A stretch of DNA of 32,064 nucleotides from Rhodobacterales bacterium (GTDB taxonomy: Bacteria; Pseudomonadota; Alphaproteobacteria; Rhizobiales; Stappiaceae), in assembly GCA_008107755.1 (NCBI GenBank), contig VIRH01000050.1, positions 1-32,064 on the forward strand, given 5' to 3'. Positions within the stretch are counted from its first letter, which is position 1, and the number at the start of each line of letters is the position of its first letter. The notes below the pieces were generated by a model. It made no database searches. It saw nothing but the letters and a program-made list of their open reading frames with translations, and was not told the DNA's origin. The translations under genes were made by a program, and so were the position numbers. Positions 15,648 through 24,260 of the stretch are shown one piece after another.

Positions 15648-15815
15648 ATGAAACAGATCAGACTCGTAGTGTGTCTTGGCGTCTTCCTGTCCGCTTGCCA
15701 GTCCACCGAAATGCCGATCCAGCCTGACGGCATCGACAAGATGCGCAAATCGCCTTGCGCCTGCGCGGAGATCGAATTCGAACCGGCCACTTTCGAGTGG
15801 GTGGAGGCTGCCTGA
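15648..15815 (+). CDS. virB7: VirB7-like outer-membrane lipoprotein (55 aa)
   Basis: A 55-residue protein starting MKQIRLVVCLGVFLSACQS with a lipobox LSAC (Cys17), so it should be lipid-modified and placed in the outer membrane. Small lipoproteins at this position between virB6 and virB8 are VirB7, which stabilises VirB9 through disulfide or contact. The mature part has two further Cys (CAC). The in-frame open region extends upstream into virB6, but the ATG at 15648 gives the signal peptide. Its TGA overlaps the virB8 ATG by one base. Confidence 0.75.
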   Translation: MKQIRLVVCLGVFLSACQSTEMPIQPDGIDKMRKSPCACAEIEFEPATFEWVEAA

Positions 15816-16531
15816 TGGCCTTCCTCAAACGGTCGAAGACTGCAATCGAACCTGCGATCGTGGAGCCTGCGCCGAAGCACTCGGCCATCCTTCAGGCCGA
15901 TCCGTTCGCCTACAAGACGGCGCACCGGCGCATGGCGTGGCTGCTGCGCCTGTCCGTCGGCATGAACGTCGCGCTCATTTGCTGCGTCGTCGTGACCGTC
16001 CAGGCAATCGCCTCGCTGGTGCCGCTCAAGGAAACGGAAATCGCCTTGCTGCGCGCTGATCCGGCCGATGACCGGATTTACCGCGTCGAGCCGATTTCTG
16101 TTGAGGTCGAGGGCTTCGATCTGATGCTTGAAAAGCTGGCCCGTCGTTACGTGCGCCAGCTCCTCACCATCGACGGCACGACACAGAACACGCGCTTCAA
16201 GGAAGTGCGGACCTATTCCGATCCGACATTTTTCAACGAGTACGTGAAGGCCAACAAGCCTGTCATCGAGGAGGCGCTTGAAGACGGGCTCAACCGCTCG
16301 ATCACGATCAAGGGCGCTTACAAGGTCGATACCTACAACGGCGTCTATCTCTACGTGGTGGAGTTCCTGCAGACCGACAAGATCGGCCGCGAAACGCCGC
16401 GCCGCCGACATCTGCGCGCCTTCCTCGAAATGACCCCCCGACCCCATGACGTGACCAAAGCGGAGAAGTTCGAAAACCCGCTTGGCATCCGCGTCCTCAA
16501 TCTGTCCGTCAAGGAGCAAGCCTCGAAATGA
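15815..16531 (+). CDS. virB8: VirB8 inner-membrane assembly factor
   Basis: A 238-residue bitopic protein: about 40 cytoplasmic residues, one membrane helix (LSVGMNVALICCVVVTVQAI) and a periplasmic NTF2-like domain with FKEVRTYSDPTFFNEYV, the usual VirB8 pattern. It nucleates assembly of the core complex. The start codon at 15815 shares one base with the virB7 stop, and its end overlaps virB9 by 4 nt. An upstream in-frame ATG at 15755 would put the start within virB7 and is less likely. Confidence 0.9.
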   Translation: MAFLKRSKTAIEPAIVEPAPKHSAILQADPFAYKTAHRRMAWLLRLSVGMNVALICCVVVTVQAIASLVPLKETEIALLRADPADDRIYRVEPISVEVEGFDLMLEKLARRYVRQLLTIDGTTQNTRFKEVRTYSDPTFFNEYVKANKPVIEEALEDGLNRSITIKGAYKVDTYNGVYLYVVEFLQTDKIGRETPRRRHLRAFLEMTPRPHDVTKAEKFENPLGIRVLNLSVKEQASK

Positions 16532-17520
16532 TCGCCCGTTCTCTCGCTCTCGCCGTGCTCATGTCGGCAACCGTTCCAGCGCTCGCCCCGACTGCGCTTG
16601 CACAGACCCCGCTTGGCCGAGGTCCGGCAACGCCGGGCGCACCGCTCCCCGCAACCCCGCAGCAGCGGATTGCGGATGCCAATGACGTCATCACGTCAAC
16701 GCTTCCGGCCGGCTCTGTCGTCCAGGCACAAGCTCAGTCCACGGGCAACTATGGTCCGCTCGCGCGCCCGGAGAGCGTCGGCGGCCAGATACAGGAGGCC
16801 TGGTCACGGCCGGGGGACAAGCAGGGCATCCACGTTCAGAATTATTGCGGGGATTGCGTCTACAAGGTGCGCCTTCGCCAGTACATGGTTTCGGCGATCC
16901 AGTTGCCGAAGGGCGTGAAGATCCAGTCGGCCGACCTTGGCGATGCCTCCCGGTTCGAGGTCAAGAAGCGCTCCGACAACACCCTTGCGGTGAAGCCGAC
17001 CGGCTCGGGCGTTGACAGCAGCTTGCTCGTCTACACCGACGAGGGCGAGGTTTATTCGTTCTATCTGCGCGCCGAGGGCATCAATTCCAAGATGGTGCCG
17101 GATGTGTCTTTCCGCATCAACGGCCCAAGCACCGCTGGCATGTCCTACGTGGATTTTGCTCCGGACGGCACGCCGATCGCCGGCGGGGCCGGCGCGACCG
17201 CAACCCATGGGGCGACAGACTTTCTCCAGACGGCGAAATTCGATCCGGCCGCGCTGCGCGGATGGAACAGCTACAAGCTATGGGGCGACAACAAGCTGCG
17301 GCCCGAGCAGGTCTTTCGCGACGATCACTTCACCTACATTCAGTTTGGCGACAAGTGGGACGATCTTGAGCTTCCGACCGCCTATGTCGTCGTGGACGGC
17401 ATTGATGAGCTGGTGAACACGCGGGTTCAGGGGACGACCTTCATTGTCGAATCCACGCACCGCCTGATCACGCTCAAGTCGGGCCAGTCCTTCATGTGCA
17501 TTCAGTACAAGGGAGAATAG
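16528..17520 (+). CDS. virB9: VirB9 outer-membrane core-complex protein
   Basis: A 330-residue exported protein with signal peptide MIARSLALAVLMSATVPALA (cleavage near ALA-QTP, residue 26), a Pro/Ala-rich linker, an N-terminal domain with YCGDCVYKVRLRQYM, and the conserved C-terminal VirB9 domain (HFTYIQFGDKWDDLELPTAY, then VVVDGIDELVNTRV and a final TLKSGQSFMCIQ). With VirB7 and VirB10 it forms the periplasm-spanning core. It overlaps virB8 by 4 nt and is followed after 4 nt by virB10, with GGGAGAA near its stop acting as ribosome site for virB10. Confidence 0.9.
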   Translation: MIARSLALAVLMSATVPALAPTALAQTPLGRGPATPGAPLPATPQQRIADANDVITSTLPAGSVVQAQAQSTGNYGPLARPESVGGQIQEAWSRPGDKQGIHVQNYCGDCVYKVRLRQYMVSAIQLPKGVKIQSADLGDASRFEVKKRSDNTLAVKPTGSGVDSSLLVYTDEGEVYSFYLRAEGINSKMVPDVSFRINGPSTAGMSYVDFAPDGTPIAGGAGATATHGATDFLQTAKFDPAALRGWNSYKLWGDNKLRPEQVFRDDHFTYIQFGDKWDDLELPTAYVVVDGIDELVNTRVQGTTFIVESTHRLITLKSGQSFMCIQYKGE

Positions 17521-17524
17521 TCCC

Positions 17525-18625
17525 GTGGCTGTTTGCGAAATCCTCCTCGCCCTTGGCCTTTCCTTCGGTGGTGCGTGCAAGAGCGAACCGGCTCAGCCGC
17601 GTGGCTTGCCGGAGAGCGACCCGGCCGTCTTCGACTACCAGCGCCCGGTGCCGCCCGAACCGAAGCCGGAACCGAAGGTGATCACCATGCCCCCGGTGAT
17701 CATTGAAAAGGAAGTCATCAAGGAAGTTGAAAAGCCGGTCGTGGAGACGCGCGAAGTCGTGCGAACGCAGACCGTGACGAAGTACATCGAGCCGCCGAAG
17801 GTCACACCCCGAGCGCCGACCGCCTATGAGCTTGCCTTGCAGACCGCCTTGCGGGAGCGGGCAGCGCGCCAGGTCACGCTTATGGGCGCTGATCTTAGCG
17901 GCGATTTCTCCGGTGACACGGGCCGGCCCGAGCCCTTCAACGCGAACCTGCCGTCTTTTCCGCCGCCTGAGGGCATCGACCCGGCGAACGACCGATATTC
18001 GGCCCCGCCGCGCTATTCGACCGGCGCGGTAGATAACACGCGCATTCTGGCGGCCGACCGCTACATCACCGGCATTCTGGAAAGCGGCATCAACAGCCAG
18101 CTTGCCGACAACGGTTCGGTTGTCGTTCAGGTCAGCCGCGATGTTTACGGCTACCACGGGCGCACGAAACTGGTGCCGAAGGGCTCGCGCATGATCTGCG
18201 AATACGAGTCCGTCGACAAAGTCGGTCAGACCCGTGTGGGCTTTTCGTGCAGCCGGATCCTGCTTGGCGAAAGCCGCGCCGAAATCTACCAGCTCAAGGC
18301 GCATCTAGGCGATGCACAGGGCTACGCCGGTCTTTCCGGCGAGGTGAACAACCGCTTTTGGGAAAAGTACGGGACTGCAATCCTGACTGTCGGCATCGGC
18401 ACGGCAGTCGAGGCCGCGGTTGCCGGCTCCCAGCAAATCGACTCTTCCAATTCCAATATTCTGGCGAACGGCATGAGCGGCGCCAGCGAGAATATTGGGA
18501 CCATCACAGCGGCCCTCCTTGAGGACACTGTGGACCTGAAACCAGTCATCCGGATCGCTCAGGGCACCCGCGTTCAGGTGCGCCCGAAATTTGACTGGTA
18601 CCTCGCCGACCCTCCCCAAGATTAA
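17525..18625 (+). CDS. virB10: VirB10 core-complex scaffold with unusual N-terminus
   Basis: A 366-residue protein starting with GTG at 17525, supported by GGGAGAA 8-9 nt upstream. It has the Pro-rich stretch (PVPPEPKPEPK, residues 40-50), a Val/Glu-rich linker, and the C-terminal VirB10 beta-barrel domain with ILAADRYITGILESGINSQL, KLVPKGSRMICEYES and an antenna-like hydrophobic helix pair near GTAILTVGIGTAVEAAVAGS. It connects inner and outer membranes. Odd point: the N-terminus is only MAVCEILLALGLSFGGACKS, a very short hydrophobic stretch ending in a lipobox-like GGAC, in place of the usual cytoplasmic tail plus membrane helix. No better in-frame start is seen. Confidence 0.85.
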   Translation: MAVCEILLALGLSFGGACKSEPAQPRGLPESDPAVFDYQRPVPPEPKPEPKVITMPPVIIEKEVIKEVEKPVVETREVVRTQTVTKYIEPPKVTPRAPTAYELALQTALRERAARQVTLMGADLSGDFSGDTGRPEPFNANLPSFPPPEGIDPANDRYSAPPRYSTGAVDNTRILAADRYITGILESGINSQLADNGSVVVQVSRDVYGYHGRTKLVPKGSRMICEYESVDKVGQTRVGFSCSRILLGESRAEIYQLKAHLGDAQGYAGLSGEVNNRFWEKYGTAILTVGIGTAVEAAVAGSQQIDSSNSNILANGMSGASENIGTITAALLEDTVDLKPVIRIAQGTRVQVRPKFDWYLADPPQD

Positions 18626-18635
18626 GGAGACTGGA

Positions 18636-21086
18636 ATGCGATACCCGAATTGGGTGTATAGCGGCTTGATGGCGTGCGCTTTGGCGTCATCCCCCGCGCT
18701 GGCGGTCGCCCAGACCGTCACCGACCCGGCAGCGGTTTCGGCCAATGCCGAACAAGAGGTCATCATCAAGGAGGACCTGTTCTCCGTGGCTCCCATGCTG
18801 GAAACCGAATTGTCGGCTGACAATGCGGTTCCCGTCGAGTTGCAGTTCACATCAACGCCGAACACCACCGAGGCGGTCGATGTGACCGGCGTTTCCGCCG
18901 AGGGCTTCACCCGCAAGGTGATGGTCGGCGGTGATGAAATCGCCCAGGTCGTCGTCACGCGGCTGAAGAAAGACACCAACTATGTCGATCTTGCCGCCGA
19001 CCGCTTCACCAGCCAGTTCGGCGTGGACAGCGACCGACTGACGCCGACCACGGCGATTTCCGTCAACGGTGATGAAGCGGAGTTCGTGCGCGCGATTGCG
19101 CAGCTCACCGATCAAGAGCCTGCCGAGGAAGAAGAGCAGGAAGCGGAAGCGGACAAGACCGTCGAAGACGACACCAGCGTTGACGAGGACGGCAAATCCG
19201 GCGGTGAAAATCCGATTGCCGGCGGTTACGAGACCCCTGACCGTCTTGCCATGGACGAGGAAGAGGAACGCGAGCCGAATGTGTCCTACCGGGTGACTTC
19301 GGAAGGCTGCGAGCACGACGTTGATCTGATCAGCGGCGTGGTGCGTCAGCAGTCGCTTTCCCAAACCCTTGAAGATGGCGTTGTCACCGCGACCGAAGCC
19401 TGTTCGCCAAACGGTACGGTCTGGCCGATCCAGAAGAGCTTTGAAGCTTGCGAGGATATTGTCGATCTCGATGACATGGTGGCGAAGCCGCAGTTCACCA
19501 GCTTCTACACGGACGACAAGGATGCACGCTACGAGGTTTCCGGTTGTCAGGTGGACGACGCGGAGTTCTACGCCATCAACGAGGACTTCGAGGCCTGCGC
19601 GCCGGATCTGAACCTTGACGGTGAAACGGTCACGTTCCTGTCGCAGCTGACGTACCGCGGCCGGGGCGGCAAAAACGTGACTGTTGCCGAGTGCGCACCG
19701 TCCGACAAGACGTTCGAAATGGCCCGTGACTACAACGTCTGCAGCGATCTGGTTGACCTGGAAAAGGGGGCTGCAAATGCGCAGTATTCTCTTTTCTACG
19801 TCGATGGAAAAGCGTCCAGGCACACGGTCAGCGATTGTCTTCCTGATGAAGAAATGGCGTTCCCGATCGTTGAGAAGGAGAACTGCACGTTCGACTTCGA
19901 TCTCGTGAACGGCAAGGCGATCGTGAACACGTCGCTGGTCTACACCACGGACAGGAACGTGGAAGTCAGCGTTCGCGAATGCGGTCCTTCCGAAACCATC
20001 GAGCCGATCCAGATGACGGCCGATGTATCGAACTGCAGTTTGCGTCACGACTTCGCCAACGGTCTTTCGACCGAAATGGCGATGTGGACCTACGAGTACG
20101 AAGGCCAGCTCTATCAGGCAACGCCGTGCATCACGACCGAGAACACCTACACCCATTCCCGCGTCTTCGAACGCTCCGGAATTGATGTGTGTCCGCCGAT
20201 CGTGGATCTCGCCAACGGCCAGGCGGCCCGGCAGTACCGCACGGAAATCACGCGGGATGGCGTTCATGAAGTTGTCGCCGCGTGTCAGCCCGACGAGAAC
20301 AACATGATGTCGGTGCAATCTACCGAGTTCGGCTGCGAGGATCCGTCATCGTTCGATCACGATCTGATCGCCGGCGTCTCCTATGGCCGCGAGCGGTTCT
20401 ACTACGATGCTCCCGGCCAGGGCCGGGTCTATGTGACCTCCTGTCAGGAAAGTGATCGCGTTTACACCCACTCCGTCGAACCGGCCGGATGGAAGTACAA
20501 CGACCCTGGTTTGAGGGCTCAGCGGCTGGTGGATGTTTCCATCAACGTCAATGGAAAGGGCTATGTCGTTGCCTCTTCCTACCTTCAGCCCGGCACGTCC
20601 GAAGTCGCTTACAGCCATCTGGAAGACAGGGACGAACCTAACTTCGATCAGCGCTATTACGAAGGCTGCATCGAGCTTGTTCCGACTTCTCGGGCACATG
20701 TCTATACCCGCCCGGACGGCACGACCTATGCGCATATCGTTGGCGAAGGGGACCTGTTCAACAATGGCGACAAGTGCGAGCGCACTGTTGAAGAACGGGT
20801 TCGCTCAGGCGTGAAAATCAACCTTGCAGTGAAAGGCTATGTTGCTCGGGTGCGAGACGGCTCCGGAAACATTCATAGCGTTCGCAATGGTTGCAACACC
20901 GGTGGCAAGACCCTTGAGGGAAATCCGCCCTATCAGGTCCTCTCGCAGAACGGTCCTCAGTCAGGATGCAGGAATCCGAGCAACAAAGTCTCAATTTACA
21001 GTGCCCATGACGAGCGCACCAAGACCGTCACGCCGGCGGGCGAGGTGACCTACTCGAACTGGAAGCTGGTTCGCTGGTCAAGCTGA
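18636..21086 (+). CDS. Large exported Cys-repeat protein embedded in the T4SS operon
   Basis: I do not recognise this 816-residue protein. It has a signal peptide (cleavage after AVA near residue 27), an acidic Glu/Asp-rich linker (about residues 165-205), and then about eight tandem units of 47-50 residues (roughly residues 225-615). Each unit runs Cys, VDL/FDL, a short turn, a beta-rich Tyr-containing stretch and a second Cys with P(D/S)(E/D). A unique C-terminal domain with further Cys residues ends the protein. Paired Cys per unit suggests disulfide-bonded modules in the periplasm or at the cell surface. Its place between virB10 and virB11 suggests a mating-contact, adhesion or pilus role, comparable in general idea to Cys-rich TraN of F, but with no visible homology. 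GGAG at 18626-18629 fixes the start; an upstream ATG at 18591 overlaps virB10. Confidence 0.85.
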   Translation: MRYPNWVYSGLMACALASSPALAVAQTVTDPAAVSANAEQEVIIKEDLFSVAPMLETELSADNAVPVELQFTSTPNTTEAVDVTGVSAEGFTRKVMVGGDEIAQVVVTRLKKDTNYVDLAADRFTSQFGVDSDRLTPTTAISVNGDEAEFVRAIAQLTDQEPAEEEEQEAEADKTVEDDTSVDEDGKSGGENPIAGGYETPDRLAMDEEEEREPNVSYRVTSEGCEHDVDLISGVVRQQSLSQTLEDGVVTATEACSPNGTVWPIQKSFEACEDIVDLDDMVAKPQFTSFYTDDKDARYEVSGCQVDDAEFYAINEDFEACAPDLNLDGETVTFLSQLTYRGRGGKNVTVAECAPSDKTFEMARDYNVCSDLVDLEKGAANAQYSLFYVDGKASRHTVSDCLPDEEMAFPIVEKENCTFDFDLVNGKAIVNTSLVYTTDRNVEVSVRECGPSETIEPIQMTADVSNCSLRHDFANGLSTEMAMWTYEYEGQLYQATPCITTENTYTHSRVFERSGIDVCPPIVDLANGQAARQYRTEITRDGVHEVVAACQPDENNMMSVQSTEFGCEDPSSFDHDLIAGVSYGRERFYYDAPGQGRVYVTSCQESDRVYTHSVEPAGWKYNDPGLRAQRLVDVSINVNGKGYVVASSYLQPGTSEVAYSHLEDRDEPNFDQRYYEGCIELVPTSRAHVYTRPDGTTYAHIVGEGDLFNNGDKCERTVEERVRSGVKINLAVKGYVARVRDGSGNIHSVRNGCNTGGKTLEGNPPYQVLSQNGPQSGCRNPSNKVSIYSAHDERTKTVTPAGEVTYSNWKLVRWSS

Positions 21087-21103
21087 CCTTTGGCGTCTCA
21101 CTC

Positions 21104-21130
21104 GGCAGGGGCTTCGGCCCCTGCCCTTTT
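21104..21130 (+). terminator. Rho-independent terminator inside the T4SS block
   Basis: GGCAGGGGC (21104-21112) and GCCCCTGCC (21117-21125) form a perfect 9-bp stem around TTCG, a very stable tetraloop, followed by CTTTT. It stands 18 bp after the Cys-repeat gene and 47 bp before virB11. It should stop or reduce transcription into virB11, so virB11 onward may have its own promoter or be expressed at a lower level. Confidence 0.85.
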
Positions 21131-21176
21131 CTCCCGAAAATTCAAAACCTGAGATTTCCACCAGGAGGAGTCTGTC

Positions 21177-22133
21177 ATGTCCATGGTCCTGATCGAAAAG
21201 CTGCTTGAACCCCTGTCCAGGCATTATGCCGATACTGACGTTGTGGAGGTGCGCAGCAAGGCAGCAAAGACGCTTGTCATTGAGGCCGGCGTGGGAGCCG
21301 ATCGCATCCGGCAAATCAGTGAACCCGATTTCACCATCCATCGCATGAAGACGATTTGCCGTGCGCTCGCCAACATGCGCGGCCTGAAGTTCTCCGAAAC
21401 CGAAAAGCCTCAGCTTTCAACCACCCTGCCGGGCGGTCACCGTTTCGAATGCCTGATCGGAAATTCCGTTACCACCGGCCTGTCCCTTTCGATCCGCTGC
21501 AAACATCCCAAACAAATCGAGCTGACCGATATGGGGCTCAGCGATCAGATGATTGCCTACATCGTTGAGGCGGTGCGGACCCAGCGCAACATCGCGATTT
21601 CAGGATCCACCAACACCGGCAAGACAACGCTCCTGAACAAGCTCCTGACGTTCCTGCCTGATGACCGGCGTGTCGTCAGTGCGGAGGATACTCCGGAGCT
21701 GGAAGTGGACCGGTTCTTCAACGGCGTTTCGCTCCTGGCCTCGCGCGATGCGTCGGAGGGCGCGGGGCAGCGTACCTGGCAGCAGCTCTACGATCACAAG
21801 ATGCGCATTTCGCCTGACAATATCCTGTTCGGGGAAATCTCAACGATGAACGCCTATGCGGCGCTCAATGTTCTGAACACCGGCGCTCGCGGCTGGATGT
21901 GCACCGTGCACGCGGAAAGCCCCGAGCTGGTTCCGAACCGCTTTCAGGAGAACATCAACGCGGCCGGTCACATCCTGCCGGATGTTGCCGGTTTCATGAG
22001 CCGCCTTGTCGATCTCGTCATTCACATCAAGCGGGACAATTACGGCAATCGCTTCGTTTCGGACATCTACGAGATGAAGAAGCAACGCTATGTCTTGCAG
22101 GACCGCCTTCCCGTCGCAGAGCGGGCGGCCTGA
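21177..22133 (+). CDS. virB11: VirB11 traffic ATPase
   Basis: A 318-residue hexameric secretion ATPase. Walker A is GSTNTGKTT (residues 143-151), the Asp box follows in RRVVSAEDTPELE, Walker B lies near DNILFGEIS, and the His box is CTVHAESP. Length and motif order match VirB11. It works at the cytoplasmic base with VirB4 and VirD4. A strong ribosome site (AGGAGGAG at 21164-21171) precedes the ATG at 21177. A terminator upstream separates it from the rest of the virB genes. The coupling-protein gene follows 8 nt after its stop. Confidence 0.95.
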   Translation: MSMVLIEKLLEPLSRHYADTDVVEVRSKAAKTLVIEAGVGADRIRQISEPDFTIHRMKTICRALANMRGLKFSETEKPQLSTTLPGGHRFECLIGNSVTTGLSLSIRCKHPKQIELTDMGLSDQMIAYIVEAVRTQRNIAISGSTNTGKTTLLNKLLTFLPDDRRVVSAEDTPELEVDRFFNGVSLLASRDASEGAGQRTWQQLYDHKMRISPDNILFGEISTMNAYAALNVLNTGARGWMCTVHAESPELVPNRFQENINAAGHILPDVAGFMSRLVDLVIHIKRDNYGNRFVSDIYEMKKQRYVLQDRLPVAERAA

Positions 22134-22141
22134 GGTTTTCC

Positions 22142-24028
22142 ATGAACCTCATGCGGGGCTTCGCCGTTCTGGCGTGTGTCGCCCTTGTCAGCGTGACGCT
22201 GACCGGTTGGCACTACACCCTTGGATTCAACGCGCTGCAAGCGGCCTGGTGGATCTGGCTTCGATCCTTCTATCTGGAAACCGGAGGCCTTCCGCCCGAG
22301 ATCATGACGCCGGCCTATGGCGGGATCGGCGCGTTCATCGCCCTGATGTTCGTCGGTGCGATCGTCTCAAGCGGCGCGAGCTCGCGCACGATCTTCGGCG
22401 GGCGCAAGTCCAGGGACATTCACGGCACTGCCCGTTGGGCCAACAAGCGCGACGTGGAAGACGCGGGGCTCCTCTCGGAAAGCGGCGTGGTCGTCGGCGG
22501 CTGGCCGATGCGATCCAGTGTCCGGATGCTGCGCCACGATGGCCCCGAGCATGTGCTTGCGTTTGCGCCGACCCGTTCGGGTAAGGGCGTCGGCCTGGTG
22601 CTGCCAACCCTGTTGAGCTGGGAGGCGTCCGCGCTCGTCCTCGACATCAAGGGCGAAAACTATGCGCTGACGGCCGGCTGGCGAAAGTCCCAGGGCCAGA
22701 AAATCCTTCGGTTCGATCCTGCCGCCGTCACCGGATCGGTCAAATACAATCCGCTTCAGGAAGTGCGGATCGGCACCGATCACGAGATTGCCGACTGCCA
22801 GAACATTGCCATCATGATCATCGATCCGGACGGGATCGGCCTGAAAGACTTCTTCATGCAGGAAGGATACAGCTGGCTTTGTACCGCGATCCTTCATGTT
22901 CTCTACCGGGTCCAGATCGAGCAGAACCGCACGGCGACCCTTGCCGACGTGCGCGCCTTCATGTCGATCGGCGACGAGAAAGCCGGCGAGCCGAGCATTG
23001 CCGAACAGGCCCAAAAGGCATTCGACCAGTCGGCGGAGGATGACGACAGCTTTCATCGTCTTCTGAAGGACATGGAGCAATTCCAGCACGGCCGGGACGT
23101 TGTGAATGATGAGGTGCGTCTCGGAGCGGCCCGGATGCGCAAGCGCTCCACAAACGAGCGGTCAGGCGTTCATTCGACCGGCACGTCCCAGCTCGCCCTC
23201 TACAGCGATCCGATCGTTGCCCGCAACATATCGGAATCGGACTTCCGGATTGCGGACCTGATGCACGCCGAAAAGCCGGCAACGCTCTATATCGTCATTC
23301 CGCCGTCCGACATTGCGCGCCTTCGCCCGCTTGTGCGCATTCTCCTCAACCAATTCCTGACGCGTCTCACCTCGCACATGGAGTTTGAGAACGGGCGGTC
23401 GGTCAAGCACTACAAGCACAAACTGCTTTTGATGCTCGACGAGTTCACCTCGATCGGCAAACTGGAAATCTTCGAAAAGGCGATTGCCTTCATGGCCGGC
23501 TACGGCCTCAAGGCTTACGTGATCGTCCAGGACCTCACGCAGCTCCAGAAGACCTACGGCAGAGAGCAATCGATTGTCTCCAACTGTCATGTCCGGATCG
23601 CCTACGCGCCGAACACGATGGAGACGGCGCGGGTTCTGTCGGACATGGCCGGCAAGACCACGCTGGTTCAGAAAAAGACCTCTGCCAGCCGGTCTACCGG
23701 CCGGGTCGGCACCAACTATTCCGAGACAGTTTCCGAAGTCGCCCGACCGCTCCTGACCCCGGATGAATGCATGTCCCTGCCCGGCCTTCAGACCGGTGCC
23801 GGCGGCAAGGTTCAGCGTGCCGGCGACATGCTCATTTTCGTGGCCGGCCGGCCTGCCATCTATGGCCGCCAGGTTCTTTATTTCCAGAACACGGATTTGC
23901 AGGCCCGCGCGGAACTCAGCGTCGATGCGCCCGCGGCCCTTGATCCGCCCGGCAAGGCCAAAACGCCTGCCCTGCCCTCTTCTTCCCCCGTCGTTCAACC
24001 AAGCCAGCCTGCAAAGGAAAGCGCATGA
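22142..24028 (+). CDS. traG: VirD4/TraG coupling protein
   Basis: A 628-residue type IV coupling protein with N-terminal membrane helices (MNLMRGFAVLACVALVSVTL and AFIALMFVGAIVSSG), the linker HGTARWANKRDVE, Walker A APTRSGKGVG (residues 142-151) and Walker B LLLMLDEFTSIG (Asp433, Glu434), then YVIVQDLTQLQKTYG and SNCHVRIAYAPN. These are hallmarks of VirD4/TraG. It brings the relaxase-DNA complex to the channel. The frame is open further upstream within virB11, but the ATG at 22142 gives the correct N-terminal helices. Its tail is Pro-rich. It overlaps the next small gene by 4 nt. Confidence 0.95.
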   Translation: MNLMRGFAVLACVALVSVTLTGWHYTLGFNALQAAWWIWLRSFYLETGGLPPEIMTPAYGGIGAFIALMFVGAIVSSGASSRTIFGGRKSRDIHGTARWANKRDVEDAGLLSESGVVVGGWPMRSSVRMLRHDGPEHVLAFAPTRSGKGVGLVLPTLLSWEASALVLDIKGENYALTAGWRKSQGQKILRFDPAAVTGSVKYNPLQEVRIGTDHEIADCQNIAIMIIDPDGIGLKDFFMQEGYSWLCTAILHVLYRVQIEQNRTATLADVRAFMSIGDEKAGEPSIAEQAQKAFDQSAEDDDSFHRLLKDMEQFQHGRDVVNDEVRLGAARMRKRSTNERSGVHSTGTSQLALYSDPIVARNISESDFRIADLMHAEKPATLYIVIPPSDIARLRPLVRILLNQFLTRLTSHMEFENGRSVKHYKHKLLLMLDEFTSIGKLEIFEKAIAFMAGYGLKAYVIVQDLTQLQKTYGREQSIVSNCHVRIAYAPNTMETARVLSDMAGKTTLVQKKTSASRSTGRVGTNYSETVSEVARPLLTPDECMSLPGLQTGAGGKVQRAGDMLIFVAGRPAIYGRQVLYFQNTDLQARAELSVDAPAALDPPGKAKTPALPSSSPVVQPSQPAKESA

Positions 24029-24225
24029 AACTCAGCACCGCAATCGCACGGCTCGAAGCCGCTCAGCGCCTCTACGGCGATATCGAGATCATCGGCGGAT
24101 ACCTCACCAACAATTCACCGCTCCGCAACATCACGGTCATCAACACCGATGGCGTTGAGATCTGGCCGAAGGACACCAGCGCCTATGCCGGACCTGCCGA
24201 AGTAGACGGCGTTTTTCTCGACTGA
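24025..24225 (+). CDS. Small conserved-looking hypothetical protein (66 aa)
   Basis: A 66-residue soluble protein starting in the traG stop (ATGA overlap), with an N-terminal helix (STAIARLEAAQRLYGDIEII) and a short beta-rich tail. No motif identifies its function. The tight coupling to traG, the coding-like composition and clean boundaries support it as a gene. In RP4 a few small genes (traF, traE, traD) lie between traG and traC, so a small accessory gene at this place is unsurprising, but I see no similarity to those. Confidence 0.65.
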   Translation: MKLSTAIARLEAAQRLYGDIEIIGGYLTNNSPLRNITVINTDGVEIWPKDTSAYAGPAEVDGVFLD

Positions 24226-24260
24226 CCCCATCCCCCCTCGAAAACGGAAAGCTACAGATC

